From contig OX463866.1 in NCBI GenBank assembly GCA_949825065.1, positions 201,001 to 265,000 of the forward strand: a DNA stretch of 64,000 bases, read 5' to 3'. The position numbers and the translations under genes are program-made. Below, piece after piece: positions 23,288 through 34,236 of the stretch. The notes below the pieces were generated by a model. It searched no databases. It worked only from the letters and a program-made list of their open reading frames with translations, and was not told the origin of the DNA. Position 1 is the stretch's first letter, and the number at the start of each line of letters is the position of its first letter. Origin of the DNA: Odontocerum albicorne (Eukaryota; Arthropoda; Insecta; Trichoptera; Odontoceridae).

Positions 23288-23430
23288 CCAATAAGAAATA
23301 TATTTATTAGATCTTAAGTGAAAACCAAACTAAAAGAACTTTTTTTGAAATATTTGGGTTCTAGCGGGAATCGAACCCGCAACCTCCGAGTCGGAAGACA
23401 GGCATCGTGTCAACTAGACCATGGAGAACA
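23288..23430 (-). mobile_element. SINE-1 copy
   Basis: On the minus strand: TCTCCATGGTCTAGTTGACA (box A region), GGTTGCGGGTTCGATTCCCG (box B) and TAGAACCC, then a shortened body with AGTTTGGTTTTCACTTAAGA. Truncated in the distal body. Confidence 0.85.
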
Positions 23431-23438
23431 TTGAATTC

Positions 23439-23533
23439 AAAGCATCACGCATTTTCTCTATTAGAACAGGAAGATAGAACAATACATACAAAGCATCACG
23501 CATTTTCCCTATTGGAACAGGAAGAGAGAACAG
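23439..23533. repeat. About 50 bp tandem duplication
   Basis: CAAAGCATCACGCATTTTCY and TATTRGAACAGGAAGA occur twice. Just beside the SINE-1 head. Confidence 0.85.
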
Positions 23534-23534
23534 C

Positions 23535-23800
23535 TCGCAAATATACTCGTATTAAGGATAGCTCTGACATTTTACATTTACTTCTCTCAAAATATCACTT
23601 GATCTAACCACACTTTCCATTGTCTTTCTCTACCACGCCTTCTACTCATGTTTGCAATGTATATTTGTTTTCTCAATCTATCTTAATTCATTCGTTCCAC
23701 GTGCTCAGTGCTCATGTCAGTGTCCATTATCTTATTGGACACATTAACCTGAAGTCCACATTCTTGCCTATTCACTTCATTATATTGATGACGATCAATA
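23535..23800 (-). mobile_element. LINE-A remnant
   Basis: Minus-strand reading gives VNRQECGLQVNVSNKIM, EHVERMN-DRLRKQIYIANM, SRRRGRERQWKVWLDQV and an EGNVKxQ-like end. This matches the LINE-A order: internal RNEVIRQE, RWFGHVERM, LTKQIYxANV, GRGRPRKxWLDQ. The RWF part is replaced by unrelated bases. Confidence 0.7.
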
Positions 23801-23990
23801 CGACGTTTATGTCGAAAAATTTAACGCAAATTGCAGTGTTTCCGTTTTATAAACTTTAAACCTCAGATTTAAACCCAAGAAATGAGTTGGACTATGGTCT
23901 GTTGCTGGAAGTCATGAGTCGACAGCCTTGGCAGGTAGAAGAAATACGTTTCACTTCACATTATTTAGGATTATCATTATCAGCTCATGT

Positions 23991-25215
23991 CGTAGGCCCG
24001 GCCCACCCGGCTAAATGTTTTGTTCTATAGTGAAGTGGTTACATATTGTAACATAGGCCCGGCCCACCCGGCTGAATATTTTGTTCTATAGTGAAGTGGT
24101 TACATATTGTAACATAGGCCCGGCTCGCCCGGCTAAATGTTTTGTTCTATAGTGAAGTGGTTACATATTGCAACATAGGCACGGCCCACCCGGCTAAATG
24201 TTTTGTTCTATAGTGAAGTGGTTACATATTGTAGGCCCAGCCCACCCGGCTAAATGTTTTGTTCTATAGTGAAGTGGTTACATATTGTAGGCCCAGCCCA
24301 CCCGGCTAAATGTTTTGTTCTATAGTGAAGTGGTTACATATTGTAGGCCCAGCCCACCCGGCTAAATGTTTTGTTCTATAGTGAAGTGGTTACATATTGT
24401 AGGCCCAGCCCACCCGGCTAAATGTTTTGTTCTATAGTGAAGTGGTTACATATTGTAGGCCCAGCCCACCCGGCTAAATGTTTTGTTCTATAGTGAAGTG
24501 GTTACATATTGTAGGCCCAGCCCACCCGGCTAAATGTTTTGTTCTATAGTGAAGTGGTTACATATTGTAGGCCCAGCCCACCCGGCTAAATGTTTTGTTC
24601 TATAGTGAAGTGGTTACATATTGTAGGCCCAGCCCACCCGGCTAAATGTTTTGTTCTATAGTGAAGTGGTTACATATTGTAGGCCCAGCCCACCCGGCTA
24701 AATGTTTTGTTCTATAGTGAAGTGGTTACATATTGTAGGCCCAGCCCACCCGGCTAAATGTTTTGTTCTATAGTGAAGTGGTTACATATTGTAGGCCCAG
24801 CCCACCCGGCTAAATGTTTTGTTCTATAATGAAGTGGTTACATATTGTAGGCCCAGCCCACCCGGCTAAATGTTTTGTTCTATAGTGAAGTGGTTACATA
24901 TTGTAGGCCCAGCCCACCCGGCTAAATGTTTTGTTCTATAGTGAAGTGGTTACATATTGTAGGTGACACCCACCCGGCTAAATGTTTTGTTCTATAGTGA
25001 AGTGGTTACATATTGTAGGCGACACCCATCCGGCTAAATGTTTTGTTCTATAGTGAAGTGGTTACATATTGTAGGTGACACCCACCCGGCTAAATGTTTT
25101 GTTCTATAGTGAAGTGGTTACATATTGTAGGCGACACCCATCCGGCTAAATGTTTTGTTCTATAGTGAAGTGGTTACATATTGTAGGCCCAATGTTTTAT
25201 TTTATAGTGAAGTGG
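23991..25215. repeat. 56 bp array, about 22 units in three zones
   Basis: The shared core is CCGGCTAAATGTTTTGTTCT and ATAGTGAAGTGGTTACATAT. The first four units (23991-24235) are longer, with AACATAG inserted and a GGCCCGGCCC start. The central units are identical 56-mers with GGCCCAGCCC. The last four (about 24960-25180) alternate GGTGACACCCACC and GGCGACACCCATC, a 112 bp dimer seen twice. A truncated unit ends the array. Confidence 0.97.
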
Positions 25216-25369
25216 TTACAACGGATTAACTGTATAATTCTTGCATAATATGGACATTGATGGACTTTAGTGTGACCTTAACTAATTTCAGGAGGAAAGA
25301 GATAGAAGCTGTATTGGCGGGGATGAAATAATTAACAAGTATGAATTTGCCTTATTATATTATGTTATA

Positions 25370-25685
25370 CTATTTTTGAATGGTTTGGACATGTAGAGCT
25401 ATGAGTGAAGAAAGATTAACAAAACAAATATACAGTACGAATGTTGGCATAAAGCGTGGTAGAAGTAGAGGAAGAGGAAGATCAATTAAAGTATGGTTAT
25501 ATCGAGATAATAATATTTTGAAAGAAGGAAACGTAGAAAGTCAGAAAAATCGTAGAGTATTAAAGATAAGGTGAGTGGAAATGGAAAGGGTGTAAGATGT
25601 TTATCGAGATATGAAAATCTAGCGCTCCCTCCCCTCTGCCTACCCCAACAAGGGTGATGGTTTGTATGCATAACGTTGCTTATAT
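25370..25685 (+). mobile_element. LINE-A 3' end, one of the best preserved
   Basis: A 64-codon frame (25380-25574) starts inside a WFGHVE block (frame-shifted) and continues MSEERLTKQIYSTNVGIKRG, RGRSIKVWLYRDNNILKEGN and VESQKNRRVLKIR. The tail GCGCTCCCTCCCCTCTGCCT followed by GGGTGATGGTTTGTATG at about 25623-25668 is the family's 3' signature. Known family context: these blocks lie downstream of the reverse transcriptase in RTE-like elements. It is 5'-truncated, with no target duplication seen. Confidence 0.8.
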
Positions 25686-26236
25686 TTATTTATAAGTAAA
25701 CGGTACAAAGTACATTAAGTATAACAAAAATAGCAAATAAATTTAAAAGAGTCAGCAGTGAATGCTCGACACATTCAGTTTGACAGTTTGACAGATTAAT
25801 ACAAAATAAAATATAATTTTACACAATTACAAAAAAAAATATTAAGAATGCAACAGGTATCTAATCGTAAAATGACATGGGCCGTCCACAGGCGCACAGC
25901 CCGCACTGGGCAAAAATACATACAAAATACATTGAAAAACAAAATACAAAAAAAAAACAATAATTAATTAACAAGCGGTTCGAAAAAGGTCTTCAAGAGT
26001 CCTCGACAGACACGCGGGATCCCATTTCAATTCAGACGCTCGGATATTCGGAAATGTCTTTTGAAGCACGCCTTAAAGGTCAGCAAACTAACTCGGAATA
26101 CATCCGAGACCGCGGCGTACACATTCCCGATCCTGCGCAGTCTAATCTAGGTGTGGGGAAATTCGCTAAATAATTTGTTCTATAATTTTCACATAGAAAT
26201 ATCATATATCTTGCAGGCTAATAATTCTTGTCGGAA
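25686..26236. other. AT-rich DNA, no gene
   Basis: A-rich runs, no frame or motif of interest. Confidence 0.5.
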
Positions 26237-26321
26237 CTCGAATGCTAATCAATTCCAAGAGCTTCTCGAATGCTAATCAATTCCAAGAGCTTCTCGAATT
26301 CTAATCAATTCTAAGAGCTTC
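26237..26321. repeat. 28 bp tandem repeat, 3 copies
   Basis: CTCGAATGCTAATCAATTCC and AAGAGCTT at 26237, 26265 and 26293. Confidence 0.95.
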
Positions 26322-26452
26322 AGACAATCGATCATTCCATTAACGACCTTGAAATTATATTTCAATGTTGAATTTAATTTCGTAGGAGTTGTATGAAGAA
26401 GTGTGTGAATATATGTATAATATGGCGGGATAGTAGATATACCCCAACACCG

Positions 26453-26482
26453 AGAGAGAGAGAGAGAGAGACAGAGAGACAC
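26453..26482. repeat. (GA)n microsatellite
   Basis: GAGAGAGAGAGAGAGA with one C interruption. Flanking overlapping frames on both strands (26273-26725) carry no motif. Confidence 0.95.
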
Positions 26483-26892
26483 CATTCTGGAGACTTGACC
26501 TCTGCAGAAGTCACCCGACCATCAGGCCGAAGTAAGTTCTCACTCCACGCTTCGAGGAGCGGGGCAATGCTTGATCTCGCCAGGCTGGCTGCTCTGGCAG
26601 CTCCACCTTCTCTTGTCAGGCTCCACTGATTCCACTGAGACCGGGTTATGCAAAATATTAAACACTGACCCAGTTCCACTTGTCGAGCCTATGACATGTG
26701 TCAATTTTTTGTCTCGATATGTCACTACTGTTTGTCAGAATTAACTAAACTAAACTAAATGCAATTGTCGCCGACATCTCACGAAGCGGTCCACTCGAAC
26801 GTTCTAAATACTCGTCGAGTGCAACACAGATTTTTGGGTCACATTAACTTTAAGTTACGAGTAGGTCTTAAAAATAATACATGCGAGTATAT

Positions 26893-27058
26893 CACGTGAC
26901 CGAGTTGTCGAGACACTTATCTCCCAGTTGTCTCCCGAGGGTCGTGGGTTGGATTCCCGTTGGAACCCGATATTTTTTAATAAGTTTTCCGGTTTGGATT
27001 TGACTCAATGCTCATTTCACATATTTTTGGTTGGGTAAAAAGATTTCCACTTTGTACT
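26893..27058 (+). mobile_element. SINE-1 copy, decayed
   Basis: GACCGAGTTGTCGAGACACT (head), GTCGTGGGTTGGATTCCCGT (box B) and TGGAACCC, then a body with CCGGTTTGGATT and TTTTTGGTTGGG. Confidence 0.7.
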
Positions 27059-27073
27059 TATACGAAAAAGTGT

Positions 27074-27234
27074 AATATAAATACGGTGCAACCCCCAGCC
27101 TAGAGAGAACACAAATATAAAAACGGTGTAACCCCCACCCTAGGGAGAACACAAATATAAATACAGTGCAGCCCCCAGCCCAGAAAGAACATAAATATAA
27201 ATACAGTGCAGCATCCAGCCCAGGTAGAACAAAA
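27074..27234. repeat. 40 bp tandem repeat, 4 copies
   Basis: AATATAAATACGGTGCAACC and CCCAGCCTAGAGAGAACACA at 27081, 27121, 27161 and 27201 with scattered substitutions. Confidence 0.95.
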
Positions 27235-27724
27235 ATGTTTGAATCTTATCATATAGTAGGTTTGATATCTATAGTATATATCTACTCGTATGATAGTCAT
27301 AAATCTTCAATAATGACGGAAAGAAATTTCTTTTCGACGTGACGCTTGTTTGCTTCTGTTCGCTTCGTGTTGTCGTACGAGTATTGCTGATTCTCAAGAG
27401 ACACGACACGATCCGATCGTCTCGCGGACTCCCAATCTGAATATTAAATGTATTCCATAAAAATATGAATAGTTTTGACCATTTGGCCATAAATGAACGA
27501 ATAACTAAAGGTTTTTGTTAATTCGAACCTTGGATCCGGCATCATGACGTGACTTGCGGTTTTTCCCTTCTTTATTCTGATGATATTTTTAAATGACAAT
27601 ATAATTCAACAGACTGGTTATCACCAGCCATGTACATGTACATGTACTCGTAGTTATCTCGAATACAATTTGATGATTTGAGAAGAAACGATATTAGATA
27701 CCATATCTAAGAAACTATTTTAGA

Positions 27725-27800
27725 TACCATCTCTAAGAGCCTCGAATAGAATTTGTTCCTTAAACGGCGCTATATAAAGTGACATTTTACTTTTATTATT
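27725..27800 (+). mobile_element. SINE-3 3' part
   Basis: TTGTTCCTTAAACGGCGCTA and TATAAAGTGACATTTTA match the family's conserved 3' block, also seen at 32908, 47552 and 60190 (plus) and 36232, 55985 and 56695 (minus). Confidence 0.55.
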
Positions 27801-27908
27801 TCAACATAATTTTCTTTAAGATAACCTTCAGAATTCCGATTCTCAAAACCGAGTTTAATGGACCAGTGAACTATAACCAAACCGAAAATCAGCAAACTCT
27901 GCCCACTA

Positions 27909-27935
27909 AGCGGCAGCGGCAGCGGCAGCGGCAGG
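27909..27935. repeat. (CGGCAG)4 microsatellite
   Basis: Four perfect hexamers. The 78-codon frame across it (27779-28015) has no domain. Weak LINE-like LRLLRHV residues lie at 28064-28100. Confidence 0.9.
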
Positions 27936-28784
27936 CCTTGAACCTGGCCAATGTGGATGTGGATGCAGCCGGACATTTAATGTTTGACCATGTCCACCCA
28001 CGTAATGAAGCGTAATATAAGGAAAGGCAATGCCAAATTATGTATAAAAGAAGAATAAAAAATAACAATCTGAGGTTATTGAGACACGTCTAATGAATGA
28101 TGGCAAAAGATCTAACGAATAGATAGGATAGGATATCTCTCGATGTCAGTCATCCTGCGGATTTAAGACGCCTGTAGGATGCACTCGAAGACAACCATTT
28201 TATGAAGTCTTACGATCGTGCATGTATGAATGAATAAATGAACACTACACAAAAGAAAGTAGTATCCACCTTAATCCAGATACAGAACGAACGAATGGCC
28301 ATTACACACGACGAGTAGAATAGAAAGTGGGGGATCAGGGGATCAGGGGAACGGCCCGGCCCAGCCCGGCCCATCTTTGTTGTACCGGCTGCGTATTAAC
28401 ATATTAAGTGAGACCGGTCACGCTCCCGCTCCCGTTCCCGATCCAACTTGCGCTGCGACTCTGCAGTGGTTATCTCGCGGACCGGGACTTATGCTAGATG
28501 ACAGAACAGGGCCATCCACAGAAATGAGCTGCCCTGGGAGGAATCATTTCAGTTTACTTATTTGTGGAAATTGTCGGTTGTGATATTATTACATATCGGA
28601 AGATCTACAAAAGTCCCTTTGTGGTTCATCTTCTTGCGGTAAGTATTGCTCGGTTTTCTTTTCAGATATATTTTACTAAACATATGCAGATGCGGGAAAG
28701 TGCACAATGCCATGGCCGCAGCTCCCTATCCTAAGGTCCACTTTATTTTATTAACGTGTCAATATTTTAAAACTCGCAATAACA

Positions 28785-29075
28785 GAGATGTCATAACATA
28801 ATACTCGTAGCTACTCCCAAATAACAGAGATATCATAACATAATACTCGTAGCTACTCCCAAATAACAGAGATATCATAACATAATAATCGTAGCTACTC
28901 CCAAATAACAGAGATATCATAACATAATACTCGTAGCTACTCCCAAATAACAGAGATATCATAACATAATACTCGTAGCTACTCCCAAATAACAGAGATA
29001 TCATAACATAATACTCGTAGCTACTCCCAAATAACAGAGATATCATAACATAATAATCGTAGCTACTCCCAAATG
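28785..29075. repeat. 42 bp tandem repeat, 7 copies
   Basis: AACAGAGATATCATAACATA and ATACTCGTAGCTACTCCCAA. Five units carry TACTCGTA and two carry TAATCGTA at that place. The monomer is a multiple of 3, hence a 109-codon minus frame with no protein signature. Confidence 0.97.
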
Positions 29076-29218
29076 ATTCGTACCACAAACTCTACAATAA
29101 CTGTTGATGTGAAGACGACGGAAAACGACTATGTTTTTTTGGTTCTACTAATGAGCCTTCCGCTTTTTATAGCTACGAGAATTAATTAATATGTGACTCG
29201 CACTTTGTCACCGTACTC

Positions 29219-29388
29219 GTTGGAAATATCACATCACACGGGGAAAGGTACAACACTAACGTTGGAAATATCACATCACACGGGGAAAGGTACAACACTA
29301 ACGTTGGAAATATCACATCACACGGGGAAAGGTACAACACTTACGTTGGAAATATCACATCACACGGGGAAAGGTACAACACTAACGA
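29219..29388. repeat. 42 bp tandem repeat, 4 copies
   Basis: GTTGGAAATATCACATCACA and CGGGGAAAGGTACAACACTA at 29219, 29261, 29303 and 29345. Unrelated in sequence to the neighbouring 42 bp array 150 bp upstream. The frame 29193-29597 is open through it (134 codons) but has no domain. Confidence 0.97.
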
Positions 29389-29777
29389 AACGTTTACAGC
29401 AGCGAGTTTTATTACTAGGCGAGCTTTTAAACCAGATTTTTACGGAAAAAAGTCCCATTCCGATGTTACATACGAGTATGTGTTGCCAACACGTGCGATG
29501 TTTCAACACCTACTTCGAAGGTTACATTTTTATGATATTTTGCAATTACTGGCAAATATATTACTTAATCCATCATTCTCATTGTTTTCTGCAGTAACAC
29601 GCCATTTAATATTTATGTCTATAATAACACGTTACGTTTATATACTTCCCAGATAATAAAAATATTAATTTTAATAAATAAGTATAAAAAAATAATTAAC
29701 AAAAGGAAACAAATAATTTCACATCAATTAAAAATGAATTCAGCATTTAATATATGACTTGAGCAGAACATGAGCCA

Positions 29778-29819
29778 CTTCTCTCCTCTCCTCTCCTCTC
29801 CTCTCCTCTCCTCTCCCTC
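29778..29819. repeat. (CTCTC)n microsatellite
   Basis: About 8 pentamers CTCTC/TCTCC. Confidence 0.95.
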
Positions 29820-30544
29820 TTAATGGTTCATAATATGACACATATTATATTGTATATCTATGTGTGCATTCATTTTTATTTGTATTGAACGAGAGCCGAG
29901 AGCAAAGCGGCGCACATTGGACCGAAAACCAAAGAAATGGAGGAGATAAATGGAATAATTAACACATGTGTCGCATTATATTGTATTATATTTTCATTGT
30001 TGTGCAGGTGCATATCTGAATCGACTCGCACATCACATTTAGTGGTACTGCAATGACAACAGAGTCAACTATTTCTGATGGAACTCCATTCAGTCTTACA
30101 TCATAAATATTCCGACCCATCCCCTTCTCTGCTCTGGTCTGGTAGTGTAAAATGATAGTTTTATTTCCTGTATTTGAAGTTTTCTGCGAAATTCCTCGTA
30201 ACTTGCTGGGTTATTTAAACTCGAGGCGTTAAACAGCTCAATTAGTATATTAACTGCGTTGTGAGTTTAATTCAGAGTTAGGTCGCATGTCATTATCGCG
30301 AGTAATTTTCCACACCCGGTTGTGTCGCAATCGGGAGATTCTCAATTGAGTTATGCCTTATTTGTCTTTGTCTTTAAATTACGTCAAGCTCATTAAAAAT
30401 AACGAAGGTTTCGATTTCTATTGTATATTTCGCTAGACTGATCGTATACAGTACGTTGAGTTTACTATTATGTTATTATCTCTTACAACTAAGAACGATA
30501 TTTAAGAAACCTAAAGTTAAAACCAGAATAATTATCTATTAAAA
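29820..30544. other. AT-rich DNA, no gene
   Basis: No frame, motif or repeat I can support. Confidence 0.5.
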
Positions 30545-30622
30545 AAAATTAAACAGGAATCAAACCCGCGACACACGAATTTGAAGACATGTTTTTACCG
30601 ACTAGAACATAGAGGTCGTCAA
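30545..30622 (-). mobile_element. SINE-1 head, heavily decayed
   Basis: Minus strand: GACCTCTATGTTCTAGTCGG, then GTCGCGGGTTTGATTCCTGT (box B like). Body not recognisable. Confidence 0.5.
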
Positions 30623-31289
30623 TAAATATAATGGAAATGACGCTTTCCCCCGCATTAAGGGATACAGTGTAGTTTTTTATCAATTTCATAGCAATAAAAT
30701 CAAGGACTTTGATATAAATGCATCTAAATAACGTATTAACCCCGTCATTTTTATTGTAATAGCTCTGTTATCTATTATTATTTTCGGTATCAAAAAGTTT
30801 CTCAATCTTCGGAGTGCATTCTCGATCGGGTTCGCGACATACCTCGACAGGCTCGTTTCTTCGTCCATACTTCAAGACCTTAGCGGTGGAATCGGCCTAG
30901 ACCGAGAAACGAACCCGAGACCTTCGCTTCCCGTTTTGACAAATTGAACAAAACAGAAGGAAAGAGATAATAAAATATATAATTAATGCATTCGAGAGAA
31001 TTTGCATTACGAAAAGTATCTGACATGTTTGTGTAATCCAGGGGTTGGGAAACTTTTAACCTTGATGAAAGCTTTTTTTTTAGTATTTTTACAAGCAATT
31101 GTGTGTATTTTATTAGGTTGACCTATACAAGATAAGAACACCTCTTTATGAACTTTAAACTAAACAATACAAAAAAACGTATTTATTTACTTTTTAGGTT
31201 ATCTTTTGCCATTTATTTACTTTTTAGGTAAGTTGAACCTTTACAAGGTAAATTTTCTTTAGGTTGCTTTTAGGTTTATCCTATACCGG
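30623..31289. other. AT-rich stretch with possible mariner-type end
   Basis: TTAGGTTGACCTATACAAG at about 31114-31132 resembles a mariner terminal repeat, but I found no inverted partner. The related TTTTTAGGT repeats at 31190-31230 are in direct orientation. Antisense frames (30686-30868, 30880-31098) lack motifs. Confidence 0.3.
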
Positions 31290-31291
31290 TA

Positions 31292-31360
<69 letters not shown>

Positions 31361-31362
31361 AT
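31290..31362. repeat. Compound microsatellite A(n)-(AT)n-(GT)n
   Basis: About 19 A, then about 17 AT dimers, then about 8 GT dimers. Confidence 0.98.
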
Positions 31363-31393
31363 ACAGTACGTAGAGAGAGGATATAGTAGATCT

Positions 31394-31456
31394 TCTTCCC
31401 ATGACTTCATCACACACGCTTGTCTCTTCCCATGACTTCATCACACACGCTTGTCT
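31394..31456. repeat. 31 bp tandem duplication
   Basis: TCTTCCCATGACTTCATCAC twice, at 31394 and 31425. Confidence 0.95.
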
Positions 31457-32380
31457 CTTTATCATAATTCTTAACTTTTCTTCACTTTACATTTCTACCT
31501 AACATTTAAACACATCCGAATCAGTGATTCGGATATATTAAAAAAACTTGGTCTGGATACAATATTGTTTTCGGTCCCAGTAATCGAGTCTTCGGGCTTA
31601 GAACCACTGTAGTAAGCGCAGAACTTACGGTTCGTCATTGTACATGTTAGTAACATTACCGCACGTAAAAAGGTGACAATACTCACACACGTCTAGCACG
31701 TGTGAGTATTATTATTAATCATGAAATGAAATATTTTATCAAACAATTTTATATTTTTTATACCATCGGCAATGGAACCCGAAACCCCCTGTTGAAAGTC
31801 TACAACTGGGACACGAAAGTTGTCTAGACCTATATTAAAGAATTACACGAAAAGAACCCTCGTGAACTTAATAACATGAGTCAGAAACCATCTCTGGTTT
31901 TTGTTCATGCTCCTAAAATTAACATACTGCGGTGAAGTGTAATCAACACACGAATGAAAGATGCTCTCGATTAAACGGTTGCAGATCCCTGCCTCTGTAA
32001 CGTGTTTAGCAGATATTGCGCCATTTGATTTGTGGACAGGGGCGTTTTATTCTCAGTTCATTTAATCTAGAGCCATGACAAATGTGAGGTAAACCTGTGG
32101 CTTGTTGCGGAGTCAGCCTTGAGGTATGGATACTCGTACGAGAAACATGCACAATCCATAAATATGTTTTTTTTTCTCAGCTGGGAGGAACTGAACTGTT
32201 GGACGCTTTGTTCATGGCTGCGCTTTTACTTAAATAATTGTACACCCACAATATATATTTTTAATAAATGGCCGAATTACCTTTCTTACATAAAAAAATA
32301 TTAAATTTATTTCTGTATTATGTATATAGCACTTTTGTGCAAATATTATACATCTGGTGGATATTGTAATTTCTGAGGGA
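31457..32380. other. AT-rich DNA, no gene
   Basis: A possible very old SINE-1 head on the minus strand near 31760-31830 (CGGGTTCCATTGCCGATGG) is too weak to call. TACTCGTA at 32131-32138 is followed immediately by CGAG. Confidence 0.4.
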
Positions 32381-32505
32381 GCAAAACCCGCTACTCCAAA
32401 TAATAGCAAAACCCGCTACTCCAAAAATAGCAAAACCCGCTACTCCAAATAATAGCAAAACCCGCTACTTCAAATAATAGCAAAACCCGCTACTCCAAAT
32501 AATAG
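32381..32505. repeat. 25 bp tandem repeat, 5 copies
   Basis: GCAAAACCCGCTACTCCAAA plus TAATA at 32381, 32406, 32430, 32455 and 32480. Confidence 0.97.
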
Positions 32506-32552
32506 AAAAATGAAAATAATTTAGAAAATTTCTAGACTACAGTCTGTTTTCA

Positions 32553-32897
32553 ATGCAGCAGCTGGACACATATGGTTGTCATAAATATTGCCATATTGGT
32601 TCGTTTTCAAATATTGTCTCTTTAACTTACCATTCTACTATATATGTGACTGATGAATGTTCTTTCGAAGAGAAATACTATAGAACTTTAAGGTCAATTT
32701 CTACTTCTTCTAATAAATTGATTGTTTCAAATCAATCCCATAAAGCGGGGTACTTTGACGGAGCTTTTGCCGTTGTTGATCCTGTAGCGTGGAATTGTCC
32801 GACTATTGTGTCAGAGATATGGGTGACATGTGCAGCTTTTGGAAGAAAATTTGGAAGAAAATCCTTTTTGGGAGGTCTTAAAAAAAATTGTGAATAG
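32553..32897 (+). CDS. Unrecognised open frame, 114 codons (doubtful)
   Basis: This is the longest plus-strand frame that is not inside a tandem array and not LINE-like, apart from those assigned above. It begins MQQLDTYGCHK and ends GRKSFLGGLKKNCE. I see no signal peptide, no transmembrane segment and no motif I know. It is rich in S, T and Y. A single exon of this size next to a SINE-3 3' part (32908) and a LINE-A scrap (33008) suggests a chance frame or an eroded transposon piece. No initiation context or neighbour supports it. Confidence 0.15.
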   Translation: MQQLDTYGCHKYCHIGSFSNIVSLTYHSTIYVTDECSFEEKYYRTLRSISTSSNKLIVSNQSHKAGYFDGAFAVVDPVAWNCPTIVSEIWVTCAAFGRKFGRKSFLGGLKKNCE

Positions 32898-32907
32898 GTT
32901 AGAATCC

Positions 32908-33085
32908 TAAATTTTAGCGCCCTTGGGGAGAGTTTACCCTCGTAGTGGCACTATATGTGCTATCATTTTACGTTTATTAAATATGAACTATAGACTGATA
33001 TTTTAAACAAGGTGAAGAAGGCCACTCTGAGATCGTTTGGGTGTCCTAGGGGAGAGTTTGCTCTCTAAACGTGCATGAACTTCAA
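32908..33085 (+). mobile_element. Two SINE-3 3' parts flanking a LINE-A scrap
   Basis: GGGGAGAGTTTACCCTCGTA with GGCACTATATGTG at 32925-32960 and GGGGAGAGTTTGCTCTCTAA at 33050-33069 are two copies of the same SINE-3 block. Between them, GTGAAGAAGGCCACTCTGAG and ATCGTTTGG (33011-33040) encode the LINE-A block KKATLRSFG. Confidence 0.55.
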
Positions 33086-33087
33086 AC

Positions 33088-33276
33088 TTTTTTTTTAACA
33101 TGGCGAGTTTATTGCCATGTGGCCATCTCTTCCAACCATCCAGAAAGATATTTTTTTATAGGCCCTTAGTGTTAACCAGACTGGAATCCTATTTAAAAAA
33201 ATCTGGGTTCCAGCGGGGATCGAACCCGCAACCTCCGGATCGGCAGACAAGTGTCTTACCACCAGACCACGGAGAA
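33088..33276 (-). mobile_element. SINE-1, near full length
   Basis: Minus strand: TCCGTGGTCTGGTGGTAAGA (box A), GGAGGTTGCGGGTTCGATCC (box B) and CGCTGGAACCCAGA. The body has AGACTGG-like, GGTTGGAAGAGATGGCCACA and TGGCAATAAACTCGCCATG blocks. With 61551-61738 it defines the family. The head resembles a tRNA but the body and the decayed copies show it is a SINE. The 90 bp array starts 55 bp away. Confidence 0.9.
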
Positions 33277-33330
33277 CTTTGCAGGTCATCAAGTGACATT
33301 CGGCTTTAGAAAATAAAAAATATGGAATAT

Positions 33331-34236
33331 TTGAATCTTCTAGTGTAGATCGCGCTCAAAAGAGTTCCCCATTACAGCGTGGCTGGTGTGATGGGGTCGA
33401 ACTGAATTGTATAATATAATATGAATCTTCTAGTGTAGATCGCGCTCAAAAGAGTTCCCCATTACAGCGTGGCTGGTGTGATGGGGTCGAACTGAATTGT
33501 ATAATATAATATGAATCTTCTAGTGTAGATCGCGCTCAAAAGAGTTCCCCATTACAGCGTGGCTGGTGTGATGGGGTCGAACTGAATTGTATAATATAAT
33601 ATGAATCTTCTAGTGTAGATCGCGCTCAAAAGAGTTCCCCATTACAGCGTGGCTGGTGTGATGGGGTCGAACTGAATTGTATAATATAATATGAATCTTC
33701 TAGTGTATATCGCGCTCAAAAGAGTTCCCCATTACAGCGGCTGGCTGGTGTGATGGGGTCGAACTGAATTGTATAATATAATATGAATCTTCTAGTGTAG
33801 ATCGCGCTCAAAAGAGTTCCCCATTACAGCGTGGCTGGTGTGATGGGGTCGAACTGAATTGTATAATATAATATGAATCTTCTAGTGTATATCGCGCTCA
33901 AAAGAGTTCCCCATTACAGCGGCTGGCTGGTGTGATGGGGTCGAACTGAATTGTATAATATAATATGAATCTTCTAGTGTAGATCGCGCTCAAAAGAGTT
34001 CCCCATTACAGCGTGGCTGGTGTGATGGGGTCGAACTGAATTGTAGAATATAATTTGAATCTTCTTGTGTAGATCGCGCTCAAAAGAGTTCCCCATTACA
34101 GCGTGGCTGGTGTGATGGGGTCGAACTGAATTGTAGAATATAATTTGAATCTTCTAGTGTAGATCGCGCTCAAAAGAGTTCCCCATTACAGCGGCTGGCT
34201 GGTGTGATGGGGTCGAACTGAATTGTATAATATAAT
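33331..34236. repeat. 90/92 bp array, 10 units
   Basis: Units start at 33331, 33421, 33511, 33601, 33691, 33783, 33873, 33965, 34055 and 34145. Units 5 and 7 share TATATCGCG and a 2 bp longer CGGCTGGCTGG block. Units 6 and 8 lack both, so 5-6 and 7-8 form a repeated 182 bp dimer. Unit 10 has the long block with the common AGATC form. Confidence 0.98.

Noticed and set aside
27736..27790. TATA-box promoter (TATATAAAG)
   Set aside because: The same TATATAAA block occurs in several dispersed SINE-3 copies, so it is part of a repeat.
31114..31240. Third mariner element
   Set aside because: One end-like sequence is present but no inverted partner or TA duplication could be found.
33200..33276. 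Genuine tRNA gene on the minus strand
   Set aside because: The head has good box A and B but is followed by a body shared with at least eight other copies. It is a SINE-1.
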